Of a stretch of 63,536 nucleotides of DNA, positions 1 to 8,902 are shown piece by piece. The stretch's first letter is position 1. Each line of letters starts with the position of its first letter. The DNA is from an uncultured Bacteroidales bacterium. Its GTDB lineage: Bacteria > Bacteroidota > Bacteroidia > Bacteroidales > Bacteroidaceae. A program made the translations under genes and the position numbers. The notes under the pieces are model-generated. The model worked only from the letters and a program-made list of their open reading frames with translations, was not told the DNA's origin and did no database searches. Where the stretch lies: positions 1 through 63,536 of the forward strand of contig CADCIP010000025.1 of the NCBI GenBank assembly GCA_902801485.1, given 5' to 3'.

Positions 1-243
1 AAGTACTGTTTTACTCCGCCAGTGGCGGCACTATCTACTGTTTAAACTGTCTCTCAACTTTAAACTATCAACTCTCAACTTTCTCTCTTAGGAGAGAGGA
101 CCTCTAACCTCTAACCGCTAACCTCTAACCGCTAACCGATAACAGTTTACTGTTTACGGTTTACTGTTTATGGTTTACCGTTCCGCTAACCGCTAACCGC
201 TAACCTCTAACCGATAACAGTTTACCGTTTACCATATTATTTT
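1..243. repeat. Heptad-repeat leader and left arm of a long inverted repeat
   Basis: No gene is seen here. Positions 3-80 are the reverse complement of 13835-13912 with one mismatch, and include the palindrome CCGCCAGTGGCGG. From about 51 to 236 the sequence falls into 7-base units such as CTCTCAA, CTCTAAC, CGCTAAC, CGATAAC and TGTTTAC. A short palindrome with GAGAGAGG near 84-100 interrupts the register. No clear promoter was found for the downstream GH51 gene. Confidence 0.85.
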
Positions 244-3200
244 ATGCAAGCCAAAATATGTCTTTTTAGCCTGTGTTTTTTCCTATGTGCTTTTACAGGC
301 CATGCACAATTAGCTTTCGAATTTTCCACTTCCCAGCGCGGTCCTTTACTTAGTCCGCTACAGTATGGCATTTTCTATGAGGAAATAAATCATGGCGGCG
401 ACGGCGGTCTCTATGCAGAGCTGATTCGTAACCGCTCTTTTGAGGATAATGCAACCGCCCCGGACGGATGGCAGGCACTTGGCAATGTGAAGCTGGATAT
501 GGTCGGTACCAATCTGCTTAACAATGCTCAGAGCCATGCTTTGAAGCTGACAGTAAACGAGAACCTTGCCGGTTTATGCAATCAGGGTTTCTGGGGTATG
601 AATATTGTTGAGGGCGAGACTTACACGCTGACATTCTGGGCAAAGACTGATGGTACGTTCAGCGGCCAGATGAGTGCCGAACTCCAAGATGAGAACGAGC
701 ATAACCTCGGACGCACAGTTTTTGATATTAACCTTACCGAGGAATGGCAGAGATACACGATACAGTTGAAAGCCACCTCTTCGAATACCAGAGGACGCTT
801 TGCGCTGAGGGCTTTAGGACACATGGTTATTTACCTGGATGTGGTATCCCTGATGCCCCCCACCTATAAAGACCGTCCAAACGGCTGTAGGCGCGACTTG
901 GCCGAAATGCTGTCTATGCTTCATCCCACCTTTGTCCGTTTCCCCGGCGGCTGTTATATCGAAGGTACCTGGAGAGACGGGAAGACCAACCGTTTCGAGT
1001 GGAAGAAAACCATTGGCCCTATCGAGGAACGACCCGGACACTGGAATGTGAACTGGGGCTATCGGGTGAGCGACGGTCTGGGTTTGCACGAGCTTCTGCA
1101 GTTAACAGAAGATCTGGGGGCAGAGCCGCTTTTTGTATGCAATATAGGACTGGGTCACGGATGGATGCAGGACTACCAGAACCTGAGCTCTTATATTCAG
1201 GAAACATTGGACCTGATAGAATATTGCAATGGCGACATAAGCACTCCATACGGTGCTATGAGAGCTGCCAACGGACACCCGGAGCCCTTCGGTTTGCGAC
1301 TTCTGGAGATAGGTAACGAGAACTACAACTACACCTTTAACAACAATAACGACCAGAGCGACCATTACGCTGAACGTTATATGCAGTTCTATAATGCCAT
1401 CAAGACCCTGTATCCCGATATGATATTAATAGGCAATGTGGAGGCATGGGGAACTGATGACCCTGCCTGGCGCAACGGAAATCCGATAGAAATGGTTGAC
1501 GAACATTACTATCGCAGCACAGGCTGGTTTGCCCAGCAGTACAACAAGTACGACCACTACAACCGTAACGGCTACCGTGTCTATGCTGGCGAATATGCTG
1601 TGACGAGCGATTTCGGCACCTTGGGTAACCTTAATGCAGCCCTTGGCGAGGCTGTCTATATGGCAGGTATGGAAAGAAATTCCGACGTCTGCGTGATGGC
1701 TTCCTATGCTCCGATCTTCTGCCATGAAAGTCATCCGTCGCCCTGGATGCCCGATATGATACGCTTCAATGCTTCCGCAGCATTCGGCACACCTTCCTAC
1801 TGGGTACAGCAGATGATGGCTTCGACTATAGGCTATCAAAACATTACATGGCAGGAGTACAACAACTCTTCCCGTTATACCAACAATGCCATAGGACTGA
1901 GTTCATGGTCCACATCTGTTACCTATGATAATGTAAAGGTGACCGACGGACAGGGACAGATTGTTTATGCAACAGATTTCAGTGATGCGGCAGAATACCA
2001 GCAGCATTGGAATGCCAACGGAGGAACGTGGAACATTAACGGAGGAGCACTTAACCAGACAAGCACTTCCATGCAAGGGCAGTGTAACGTATGCCAGATT
2101 CCGTGTGGGGAGAATTATACCGTAGAACTTGACGCAACGAAGAATTCGGGTAATGAAGGTTTCCTGATAGCTTTCTGTTACGATGACCCAAACAATTTTA
2201 TCTGGTGGAACCTTGGCGGCTGGAATAACTCGCAACATGCCATAGAGCAATGTGTGGGCGGTTCCAAGCGTACACTGACAAAACTTGCAGGTTCCCTTCG
2301 TCAGGGTCAGACGTATCATTTACGTATTGTTAAAGAAGGCTATGATATTTATTGCTACTTGGACAATACGCTCTATCACCATATTACGCTGCCGGCCAGC
2401 CGTGGAGTCTATGCCTGTGCATCCCTAAACCAAGCCGAGGACTCACTAATCCTGAAGCTTGTTAATTTAGGAGAGACGCAGGAGGCTATACTCCGCTTTA
2501 AGGATTTCCGATGGACGGGACAGATTGAGCAGCAAGTGCTAACAAGCAACAGCGGATCGGACGAGAATTCTATGACGGCACTGAATAAGGTAAAACCTGT
2601 GGAATCTGTTTTCGTTCCAGACACCGGTGACCATAGCTCTTTCTCTTATTCTGTACCTTCCCATTCACTCTGCATCCTTCGCATACCTGTTACCGATGTC
2701 ACTCCGGAACAGAAACCCGAACCGTCGGAAGATGATTGGAAAGACATCACAGACCAACTTCAGAACGCCTCCTTTTCGGAGGGAAGGGACGGATGGACGG
2801 GTACTCCCTTCTTAGCTGCCCCAGGTACAGTGGCTGAGTTCTACAACCAGAATTTTGACGCCTATCAGAACCTTTCTGATATGCCAGCCGGAGATTATCG
2901 TTTTACCATCAATGGTTTCTATCGCTACGGCAGCAAAGATAATGCCTGGGTTGCACATAATAACGGGACAGAGGGACTCAATGCCCTGCTTTATATTCAG
3001 ACAGGCGAAGAGACCCGGCAGACTCCTTTCATGTCAATCTTTGATAGCACAGCCCCATTCACCTATTCGCCTGACTACACTTATCCGGATAATGTGACTC
3101 AGGCCAATGTAGCCCTGAATTTAAAGGGAGCATACCAGCAAAATGCCGTGGAGATTGCCTTGGACAACGATGGGGGAGAACTGCGAGTAGGAATGAAAAA

Positions 3201-3414
3201 GACCGTAGCCACCACCAATGACTGGACTTGCTTCGACAATGCCCGGCTCTATTTCCGCAAGAAAACAGATACCGACGGTATAAAGAGCATCACGCCCTTT
3301 ACCCCTTTAGGAAACGCTACAGCTTATGATCTTTCCGGCCGTAAGAACAGCCGGTCTGCCGGTGTCCGTATCATTAAATCCGGAACAAAATCAATTAAAA
3401 TCATCAATAAATGA
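244..3414 (+). CDS. Exported GH51 alpha-L-arabinofuranosidase with C-terminal sorting tail
   Basis: Predicted retaining alpha-L-arabinofuranosidase that removes arabinose side chains from plant arabinans or arabinoxylans outside the cell. The 1056-residue protein starts with a signal peptide ending near CAFTGHAQ. A carbohydrate-binding-like region (about 25-205) precedes the TIM barrel. The acid/base motif LEIGNEN puts the catalytic Glu at about residue 359, and YAGEYAVTSDFG puts the nucleophile at about 450. A jelly-roll-like segment follows, then a module (about 835-1015) also found in the proteins at 16348 and 19435. The end YDLSGRK plus a basic tail resembles a T9SS sorting domain. The sugar specificity is family-level inference. 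Confidence 0.9.
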   Translation: MQAKICLFSLCFFLCAFTGHAQLAFEFSTSQRGPLLSPLQYGIFYEEINHGGDGGLYAELIRNRSFEDNATAPDGWQALGNVKLDMVGTNLLNNAQSHALKLTVNENLAGLCNQGFWGMNIVEGETYTLTFWAKTDGTFSGQMSAELQDENEHNLGRTVFDINLTEEWQRYTIQLKATSSNTRGRFALRALGHMVIYLDVVSLMPPTYKDRPNGCRRDLAEMLSMLHPTFVRFPGGCYIEGTWRDGKTNRFEWKKTIGPIEERPGHWNVNWGYRVSDGLGLHELLQLTEDLGAEPLFVCNIGLGHGWMQDYQNLSSYIQETLDLIEYCNGDISTPYGAMRAANGHPEPFGLRLLEIGNENYNYTFNNNNDQSDHYAERYMQFYNAIKTLYPDMILIGNVEAWGTDDPAWRNGNPIEMVDEHYYRSTGWFAQQYNKYDHYNRNGYRVYAGEYAVTSDFGTLGNLNAALGEAVYMAGMERNSDVCVMASYAPIFCHESHPSPWMPDMIRFNASAAFGTPSYWVQQMMASTIGYQNITWQEYNNSSRYTNNAIGLSSWSTSVTYDNVKVTDGQGQIVYATDFSDAAEYQQHWNANGGTWNINGGALNQTSTSMQGQCNVCQIPCGENYTVELDATKNSGNEGFLIAFCYDDPNNFIWWNLGGWNNSQHAIEQCVGGSKRTLTKLAGSLRQGQTYHLRIVKEGYDIYCYLDNTLYHHITLPASRGVYACASLNQAEDSLILKLVNLGETQEAILRFKDFRWTGQIEQQVLTSNSGSDENSMTALNKVKPVESVFVPDTGDHSSFSYSVPSHSLCILRIPVTDVTPEQKPEPSEDDWKDITDQLQNASFSEGRDGWTGTPFLAAPGTVAEFYNQNFDAYQNLSDMPAGDYRFTINGFYRYGSKDNAWVAHNNGTEGLNALLYIQTGEETRQTPFMSIFDSTAPFTYSPDYTYPDNVTQANVALNLKGAYQQNAVEIALDNDGGELRVGMKKTVATTNDWTCFDNARLYFRKKTDTDGIKSITPFTPLGNATAYDLSGRKNSRSAGVRIIKSGTKSIKIINK

Positions 3415-3441
3415 AAACGAGAAACATGGACATAAAGAAAA

Positions 3442-3637
3442 CAAAAACCTTAAAAATCCTCTGGTGCTATCTGTAGCCTACGGTCCTCATGCTGCCTTCA
3501 TGGCTTTGCGTATGAAAGCGAACTTTCACGCAAGCCCTGACACCATCATGTCTTTGCACGCAAAGCACAGACAGCACCAGAGCAAAAACCCCGGCTTTCT
3601 GCCTAAAAAATCATTGCGTGGCAAAAACCTTAAAAAT
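3442..3637. repeat. Structured intergenic element with direct and inverted repeats
   Basis: A perfect 16-bp direct repeat, CAAAAACCTTAAAAAT, lies at 3442-3457 and 3622-3637. Inside it, 3459-3474 and 3567-3582 are inverted copies (15 of 16 match), 3506-3533 folds as a bulged hairpin around loop CGAA, and 3552-3565 folds as CTTTG/CAAAG. The core AAAAACCTTAAAAA recurs near 13690. No transposase is present. It fills the gap between GH51 and the convergent beta-helix gene. Confidence 0.6.
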
Positions 3638-3748
3638 GACAACAACCTAGAATGCGTACATATTACCTGTCTTTCTGTCCAAATAATATCGTTCACATTG
3701 GTCATGGACAGGAGCAAAGTTGTAGTAACAAAACTACAGAAGAACCTT

Positions 3749-4960
3749 TTATTTTGTCTCTATAATCTGATTGTCTTGGTTCAGACAGCCGATGGTCTGA
3801 AGACGGGCACTATCGGAAACGTGGATTGGATTGGCTGCCTTATAACCCTGCATGCGACAAGCTGTCAGGGTTACACTGGCTTCGTCGCGTACCGTTATGA
3901 AATCCCATGATGCTCCGAGGGTGGTGAGGGCTCCGTTATCACCGGAAAAACTCTCTACATTTGTCAGTGAGGTATGACCCTTTCCCTCAATGAGGATAGG
4001 GTGTACTTCTTCTATGTTCTCACCAACATTGGCAATGATACTTCCTTGGGCTATCTGCCAGTTGCGGTTCTTCCATTGACTGCCCAACTTGTGAATACCT
4101 ATGCCGACACAGTCGAAATTGAAGTTCGTCAGTTGTCCGTAAGTCTCGTTGCCCAAATAGATGCCCCCGTAAACACCAAAGGTGAAGAGGTCCATCAGTT
4201 GGGCATTGTCTGTGTGGTCGATCCAATACGTATAGGTTTTGTTACGAACAACAGCATCAATAACTTCGCGCTTAAACGAGCGGCGGAACTCCCTCATGTT
4301 TGCCGGATTTACATGGCAGTGCAGGATTCGTGGTACATCGTAGCAGCGGTCTATGGCAATAAACTGCCCGCTGAGCGGATAACCGTAGCAGTGCTCGAAG
4401 AGAATCTGTTCGCAGATGTGTGGAGCCTTGGCGCGGAAATCCATAGCCATATATTCTCCGTAGAAGGTCAAGCAGCTTAGGGTGACACCCTGTACGGCTT
4501 GGCTTGTGGCCATACAGATTGTGGGCGGATAGGCTATAATCCGGTTGCCATCCTGCCAAGTCTGTTCGGGATAATAGAATTGAATGCCTTTGACCTGTGT
4601 GGCTGACTCTACGGTAAGAAAAGGGTTCTCGCGGTCGCGAATAACAAAGAGCGAACCAGTTGGACCAGAACGGTCGGGCAGGGCAGTACCGCGTCCTGTG
4701 GGACCATGTGCGCCCAACAGTGTAACGTTACGCCTTAGGATGATGCCGCCTTGCATGGGATAGCCGCCTTGGGCCGGCTCGACATACAACACACCGCCCG
4801 ACGGACTCATCTTGTCTATTGCTTCCTGCAAGTGAAGACGGTTTTCCTCTGCCGTATTTGTGGGTAATACGCCTATGGACTGCAATGATGTCCAGCCCTG
4901 AGCTATCGTCATGGCCGTAATACCGAAAAATACAACAAAAAGGGAGGCGATTCTAAGCAT
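3749..4960 (-). CDS. Exported pectin-lyase-like (parallel beta-helix) protein
   Basis: A 403-residue protein with signal peptide MLRIASLFVVFFGITAMTIA, then an N-terminal pectate-lyase-3-like segment (NRLHLQEAIDKM, GGVLYVEP) and repeated short strands typical of right-handed beta-helix proteins. I chose the ATG at 4960 because it begins the signal peptide. The longer frame from 5020 adds 20 residues without signal character and lies inside the upstream gene. The start overlaps that gene's stop by 8 bases, which suggests translational coupling. A polysaccharide-active or binding role is likely, but no catalytic residues could be assigned. Confidence 0.7.
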   Translation of the reverse strand: MLRIASLFVVFFGITAMTIAQGWTSLQSIGVLPTNTAEENRLHLQEAIDKMSPSGGVLYVEPAQGGYPMQGGIILRRNVTLLGAHGPTGRGTALPDRSGPTGSLFVIRDRENPFLTVESATQVKGIQFYYPEQTWQDGNRIIAYPPTICMATSQAVQGVTLSCLTFYGEYMAMDFRAKAPHICEQILFEHCYGYPLSGQFIAIDRCYDVPRILHCHVNPANMREFRRSFKREVIDAVVRNKTYTYWIDHTDNAQLMDLFTFGVYGGIYLGNETYGQLTNFNFDCVGIGIHKLGSQWKNRNWQIAQGSIIANVGENIEEVHPILIEGKGHTSLTNVESFSGDNGALTTLGASWDFITVRDEASVTLTACRMQGYKAANPIHVSDSARLQTIGCLNQDNQIIETK

Positions 4961-5312
4961 GCTGTTTGAAGAGTTCCATCTGATGGATTCTGGAATTTTC
5001 GACAATGGGACCCTTATCATCTTCTACAACGGTCTCTTCTGGTATATCCCAGAAAAGGTCTAACTGAACAGCAACATCGGGCTTAATGGAATAAACACCG
5101 TACGAATTATGCTTGAAGGGCGATTCGCGTTTTTGGGCTTGTTTCCAAAGAAACAGGCCTACGGTCTTGTAGATATCTTCATACCTGATAGCATTGTCGA
5201 ACAAATCCACATGCTTATTGTAGAGGTGGCGGACAATACTGGATAATTTCAGACCTTCCTGACCAAACGGAAGGAGAAGTTCTATTATATCTCTATAATA
5301 TATATTATTCAT
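4953..5312 (-). CDS. Small conserved-looking protein, possibly winged-helix
   Basis: A 119-residue soluble protein I do not recognise. The segment around GLKLSSIVRHLYNKH and YEDIYKTVGLFLWKQ looks like a helix-turn-helix or HARE-type winged-helix fold, followed by an acidic tail. The start at 5312 (MNNIYYRD) is preferred over 5330 because a TATCTTTG promoter box lies at 5318-5325, between the two candidates, so a transcript could not include the upstream one. It overlaps and precedes the beta-helix gene. A DNA-binding role is a guess. Confidence 0.6.
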   Translation of the reverse strand: MNNIYYRDIIELLLPFGQEGLKLSSIVRHLYNKHVDLFDNAIRYEDIYKTVGLFLWKQAQKRESPFKHNSYGVYSIKPDVAVQLDLFWDIPEETVVEDDKGPIVENSRIHQMELFKQHA

Positions 5313-5317
5313 GGTTA

Positions 5318-5325
5318 CAAAGATA
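5318..5325 (-). promoter_or_regulatory. -7 box TATCTTTG for the 119-residue gene
   Basis: TATCTTTG on the minus strand ends 5 bases before the ATG at 5312, so the message would be leaderless or nearly so. A TTTTTG upstream gives a short 16-bp spacer, so the -33 element is weak. Confidence 0.45.
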
Positions 5326-5363
5326 ATCATTTTTTGTTAAACAAAAATATTTGTAGGAAAATG

Positions 5364-5397
5364 TTTTTGCTCTTACAATGAAAAATAATAACTTTGC
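5364..5397 (+). promoter_or_regulatory. Bacteroidota promoter for the BACON lipoprotein
   Basis: TTTTTG at 5364-5369 and TAACTTTGC at 5389-5397 are separated by 19 bp. This fits the -33/-7 promoter of the Bacteroidota primary sigma factor. The start codon lies about 30 bases downstream. Confidence 0.7.
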
Positions 5398-5428
5398 ACG
5401 ACAAAATTGAATTTTAACAGCAATAATA

Positions 5429-6124
5429 ATGAAAAAAGTTAATTCTCTGTGCACTATTGCAGCCGGTATTCTATTGTTGGCGTCTTGTCACAAGGATCCG
5501 GAAAATCATCTTCTGAATGTTGTTTACCCCAGTCCTTATGGTGTTGTGTATGCCGAGCAGGATATGGATTCCGTTATCTTCGAGACCTTTGACAGCTATA
5601 ATATGATATCTCAGGTTGACTGGATTAAAGTTATAGCAGGAGAGTCCTATGAAGTTGATTATGACTATAGAAACCTGTATGCATTTAAATCCCTGGTGTC
5701 TTTTGAACCTAATACTACAGGTAAGACTCGAATGGGAGCTGTAAGGATTAACAGCCATGATTTCTCGAGTGGCGCAGTCTTTTATCAGCGTGGTCACATG
5801 AATATCAGTCGTCCCCAGCCCAATGTGACAGCATTGACGGATTCTGTTTCTTTTGATTTGTATGTTAACTTCGTGGCAACAGAAGACAGCATCTGCTTTA
5901 ATGTATCAAAACCCTGGACGCTTTCATACGCCGAGAATGCCGACCAGACATGGGCTGTATTTGACAAAGCTCAGGGATCTGCCGGTAAAAACAAGGTTAC
6001 ACTGACCTTAACACCTAATTCAGATGCGGAGAATGGCCGTACTACTGTTCTGGCGCTTAAGTGCGGTGAAGTTACCAACCTGATTAATATCAGGCAGGAA
6101 GCTGCTATAGATATTACAGAGTAA
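5429..6124 (+). CDS. BACON-type lipoprotein
   Basis: A 231-residue predicted lipoprotein. The signal peptide ends in the lipobox LLASC with Cys at residue 20. Two beta-sandwich-like segments follow. The second (about 130-228) carries BACON features: a first strand near VSFDL, an aromatic WTLSY and a final strand near NLINIRQEA. BACON domains are often attached to glycan-processing surface proteins in Bacteroidota, where they act as spacers or binding modules. It has its own promoter and converges on tatC. No ligand can be inferred. Confidence 0.65.
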   Translation: MKKVNSLCTIAAGILLLASCHKDPENHLLNVVYPSPYGVVYAEQDMDSVIFETFDSYNMISQVDWIKVIAGESYEVDYDYRNLYAFKSLVSFEPNTTGKTRMGAVRINSHDFSSGAVFYQRGHMNISRPQPNVTALTDSVSFDLYVNFVATEDSICFNVSKPWTLSYAENADQTWAVFDKAQGSAGKNKVTLTLTPNSDAENGRTTVLALKCGEVTNLINIRQEAAIDITE

Positions 6125-6143
6125 TAAGATTCTTTTATTCCGG

Positions 6144-6198
6144 CTCTTGTGTGAGATGTCTATTTTTTAATTACCATTATAGACATTTCATACAAGAG
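6144..6198. terminator. Large hairpin between convergent genes, overlapping the end of tatC
   Basis: 6144-6163 and 6179-6198 form an inverted repeat with 18 of 20 positions paired and a 15-base loop. The right arm encodes the last codons of tatC. There is no strong T-run on either side, so a structural 3' end or mRNA-stability role is as likely as intrinsic termination. Confidence 0.5.
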
Positions 6199-6972
6199 GA
6201 ACAGGGGTACGAATACCAACATTAGCGTAAACGGATCGCCACTGGGTGTGATGATGGCTGCTGCCACCAATAATATCACAGTGGCGTGTCTGCGATATTG
6301 GCGCAGAAAATCCTTGTGAAGAACCCCTAATTGGGAGAGAATCCAAGCCAGCAAAGGCATCTCGAACACGATTCCCATAACCAAGATAAGCATGGTAAAG
6401 TTACCGATGTACGACGACAGGTTTATCTGGTTCTGAATACTGGGACTTAGCTCATATTCCATTAAGAAACGGAAGGTAAAGGGGAAAACAAGGAAATAGC
6501 CGACTGCACAGCCCAGATAAAACATAAGTGTTCCACCCAAAAAGGCGGGTCGGATGTGCTTTATCTCGTTCTCGTAAAGTGCAGGTTCTATGAATTTCCA
6601 TATTTCCCAGATAAAATAGGGGAATGCAATAACAGCTGCCAGCGAGATAGACGTCTGGATATGCGTCATAAACTGACTGGCTACGTTTATGTTGATAATC
6701 TGAACGTTAAAATCCGGGCTGAAGGTAATCATGCCATGGCTTATTTTGCTCAGCCATCGGTAAACAAAGAAGTCGTTGCTGGTTGCTGCAAGAATAAAGT
6801 CGTCAAAAATGTGTGGCAGTACCGAAAAGGTTCCTATTAAACAAAGTAATAAGACGCATGCCGATCTGAAAAAGGCCCACCTGAGTACCTCCAGGTGATC
6901 CCAAAACGACATGCTTTCATTTGCATTTTCTTCTGTGCTCTCCTTTTTTATGACTTCTTTATCTTCTTGCAT
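6160..6972 (-). CDS. tatC: Sec-independent translocase subunit TatC
   Basis: TatC is the membrane receptor of the twin-arginine translocase, which moves folded proteins across the inner membrane. The 270-residue protein has a charged cytoplasmic N-terminus, the family motif FWDHLEVLRW, six hydrophobic helices and the conserved segment FPYFIWEIWKFIEPALYENE. It is the last gene of a six-gene minus-strand operon that also holds tatA and a Tat-signal oxidoreductase. No tatB is seen, as is usual in Bacteroidota. Confidence 0.95.
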   Translation of the reverse strand: MQEDKEVIKKESTEENANESMSFWDHLEVLRWAFFRSACVLLLCLIGTFSVLPHIFDDFILAATSNDFFVYRWLSKISHGMITFSPDFNVQIININVASQFMTHIQTSISLAAVIAFPYFIWEIWKFIEPALYENEIKHIRPAFLGGTLMFYLGCAVGYFLVFPFTFRFLMEYELSPSIQNQINLSSYIGNFTMLILVMGIVFEMPLLAWILSQLGVLHKDFLRQYRRHATVILLVAAAIITPSGDPFTLMLVFVPLFLLYEMSIMVIKK

Positions 6973-7043
6973 AATCTTTTTTTCAGAAAAATATGGGTTA
7001 CAGGTTTAAAGCCTATAACCCATAATTGTATTACATTATAATA

Positions 7044-7931
7044 TTACTTAGCGTATGAGGGCTTAACAAACTTGGCTGCCTTCAGGTAGTCTGCGCAAAC
7101 CTTCATTCCATCCAGAATATTGGGTCTGTTGCTTCCTTCCAACTCTACAACCAAATGCTTCAGTCCAGCCTTGTCTGCATTGTTAAAGATAGCATCAAAG
7201 CCAACCATACCGCTTTCGCCAAACTCCCTGTGGTCCTTAATGTGGAGAAGGGTAAAACGACCGGGATATTTCTTGAAGTACTCAACGGGACTTACCTGTC
7301 CGCGAACGGCCCAGTAAACGTCCATCTCGAAGAATACCTTGTCGGCATCGGTATGCTCCAGCATATAATCATACCATACCTTACCTTCCACCTTGCCGAA
7401 CTCGTGTGAATGGTTGTGGTAGCCGAACTTCATGCCGGCAGCATTTACCATCTCGCCAACCTTGTTCAGATACTTGCAGATAACATCAGCTTCTGCCAAG
7501 GTCTTGGGATAGTTTACACCAGGATTCACAATATACTTCATTCCTGCACGCTTATGTGCTTCGATGCACTGAGCCCACCATTGCAGAGCACCGTCGAAGT
7601 TACCTGACTTCAGCTCTTCGTCATTCAGGTTGTGACCAACATGACTTGAAAGCACCTCCATACCGGCAGCTTCAATGTCGGCCTTAAACTGCTCGGGAGT
7701 AACACCATACAGTTTACCGTCACCGTAGTTGGCTGCCTCGATTGCTGTGTAACCCATCTTGGCCAACTCCTTCAGTGTCTTCTCGTGGTTCTGAGCATAC
7801 TTGCCAGGGTCGCCAATCAGTTCGCGAACAGAATACATTTGGAAGGCGATTTCCTTCTTCTTTGCCTCAACATTCAGGCTCATGGATAGAGCCACTAGCG
7901 CTAAAAGTGCTATTGAAAATATTTTTTTCAT
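7044..7931 (-). CDS. Exported sugar isomerase/epimerase-like TIM-barrel protein
   Basis: A 295-residue protein of the xylose isomerase-like/AP endonuclease 2 superfamily with a Sec signal peptide (MKKIFSIALLALVALSMS...VEA). Likely metal-ligand motifs are YHNHSHEF, FFEMDVYW, LLHIKDH and VVELEG, in the order expected for this fold. Exported homologues commonly sit beside DUF1080 and Gfo/Idh genes and are proposed to act on 3-keto or otherwise modified sugars. The exact substrate is unknown. It lies 13 bases downstream of the DUF1080 gene. Confidence 0.85.
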   Translation of the reverse strand: MKKIFSIALLALVALSMSLNVEAKKKEIAFQMYSVRELIGDPGKYAQNHEKTLKELAKMGYTAIEAANYGDGKLYGVTPEQFKADIEAAGMEVLSSHVGHNLNDEELKSGNFDGALQWWAQCIEAHKRAGMKYIVNPGVNYPKTLAEADVICKYLNKVGEMVNAAGMKFGYHNHSHEFGKVEGKVWYDYMLEHTDADKVFFEMDVYWAVRGQVSPVEYFKKYPGRFTLLHIKDHREFGESGMVGFDAIFNNADKAGLKHLVVELEGSNRPNILDGMKVCADYLKAAKFVKPSYAK

Positions 7932-7944
7932 TTTTTACCTTTTA

Positions 7945-8808
7945 TTACTTTAACACCTTAACACGGATATTACGATACCATACTTCGTCGCCGTGGTCCT
8001 GGAAACCGAAGTAGCCAGGGTCTTTGCCGCAATCCTTCATAATTTCGAAGGCAAGTGGCCAGTTCTTTTGGCTGAACTTAGATGTCTGAAGCAGATCAAC
8101 CCATGATTTGTCTGCCAATGTGTAGCTAAGTACCTTTACACCATTCTGGAAGTGAGTTACCTTACCGTTCTTGCATACAATCTTTACTTTGTTCCACTGT
8201 CCTGCCGGATTTGCGTTCTGAGGCTTGGCTACAATCATGTCATACAGAGAGGTTGACTGACGGATACCCAGTGTTGCACCTAACTTGGCATCGGGATGAC
8301 GCTCGTTGTCAAGAACCTGACATTCGGGGCATGAGATATAGATAGGCTGATAGTTCAGCTTGGCCTCTTTCTGAATGGTAATGGAAGCCTTTATAGGTCC
8401 ATCGTTCAGCTCCTTTGTCTCCTGGCTGGGCTTCTCGATGGTGGCAGTTTCTTTTCCCAGATAGAAGATACCGGAGTTTCCGCCTTCGGCAATCTTCCAT
8501 TCCACTTCGAACTCAAAATTCTGGAAACGGCGTGTGAAGATGATGTCGCCGCCTTCACCCTGTCCGCGTCCGTTAAAGTGCAATGCACCGTCCTTGATAT
8601 TCCACTTGTTGGGAATATGGTCCTTGCCATAACCTCTCCAGCCATCCATGCTGGTACCATCGAACAATACGTAATAGCCGTCCTTGTCAACTTTCAGCGA
8701 ACTCAGTTCAACCTCAGGATTCTGGACAATCACATACTGCATGCCCTGAGCGGTTGCTGTAAGAGCAGCCATCATAGAAGCAGCTGCCAATATATTTCTC
8801 ATTTTCAT
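7945..8808 (-). CDS. Exported DUF1080 (3-keto-disaccharide hydrolase type) protein
   Basis: A 287-residue protein with signal peptide MKMRNILAAASMMAALTATA and one DUF1080/3-keto-disaccharide hydrolase domain: VLFDGTSMDGW near the start, then GGDIIFTRRFQNFE, GGNSGIFYLG and a C-terminal WYRNIRVKVL. Family members cleave the glycosidic bond of 3-keto-glycosides formed by oxidoreductases. The neighbouring exported Gfo/Idh protein is a candidate for making such a substrate. Reaction and sugar are family-level inference. Confidence 0.85.
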   Translation of the reverse strand: MKMRNILAAASMMAALTATAQGMQYVIVQNPEVELSSLKVDKDGYYVLFDGTSMDGWRGYGKDHIPNKWNIKDGALHFNGRGQGEGGDIIFTRRFQNFEFEVEWKIAEGGNSGIFYLGKETATIEKPSQETKELNDGPIKASITIQKEAKLNYQPIYISCPECQVLDNERHPDAKLGATLGIRQSTSLYDMIVAKPQNANPAGQWNKVKIVCKNGKVTHFQNGVKVLSYTLADKSWVDLLQTSKFSQKNWPLAFEIMKDCGKDPGYFGFQDHGDEVWYRNIRVKVLK

Positions 8809-8902
8809 ATCTTTGAATGCTTTTTGTTGAAAATAGAATTAAAGACAATTAGAGACATTAATGCCTCTAATTGCCGGTATCTCAGATATTATCTTTCCTT
8901 AA

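Noticed and set aside
51-236. Possible CRISPR or rRNA-like repeat region
   Set aside because: The period is 7 bases with drifting units and no spacers of constant length. No cas genes are nearby.
3326-3910. 194-codon plus-strand open frame
   Set aside because: It overlaps the end of GH51 and the beta-helix gene in antisense, and the middle is the repeat element.
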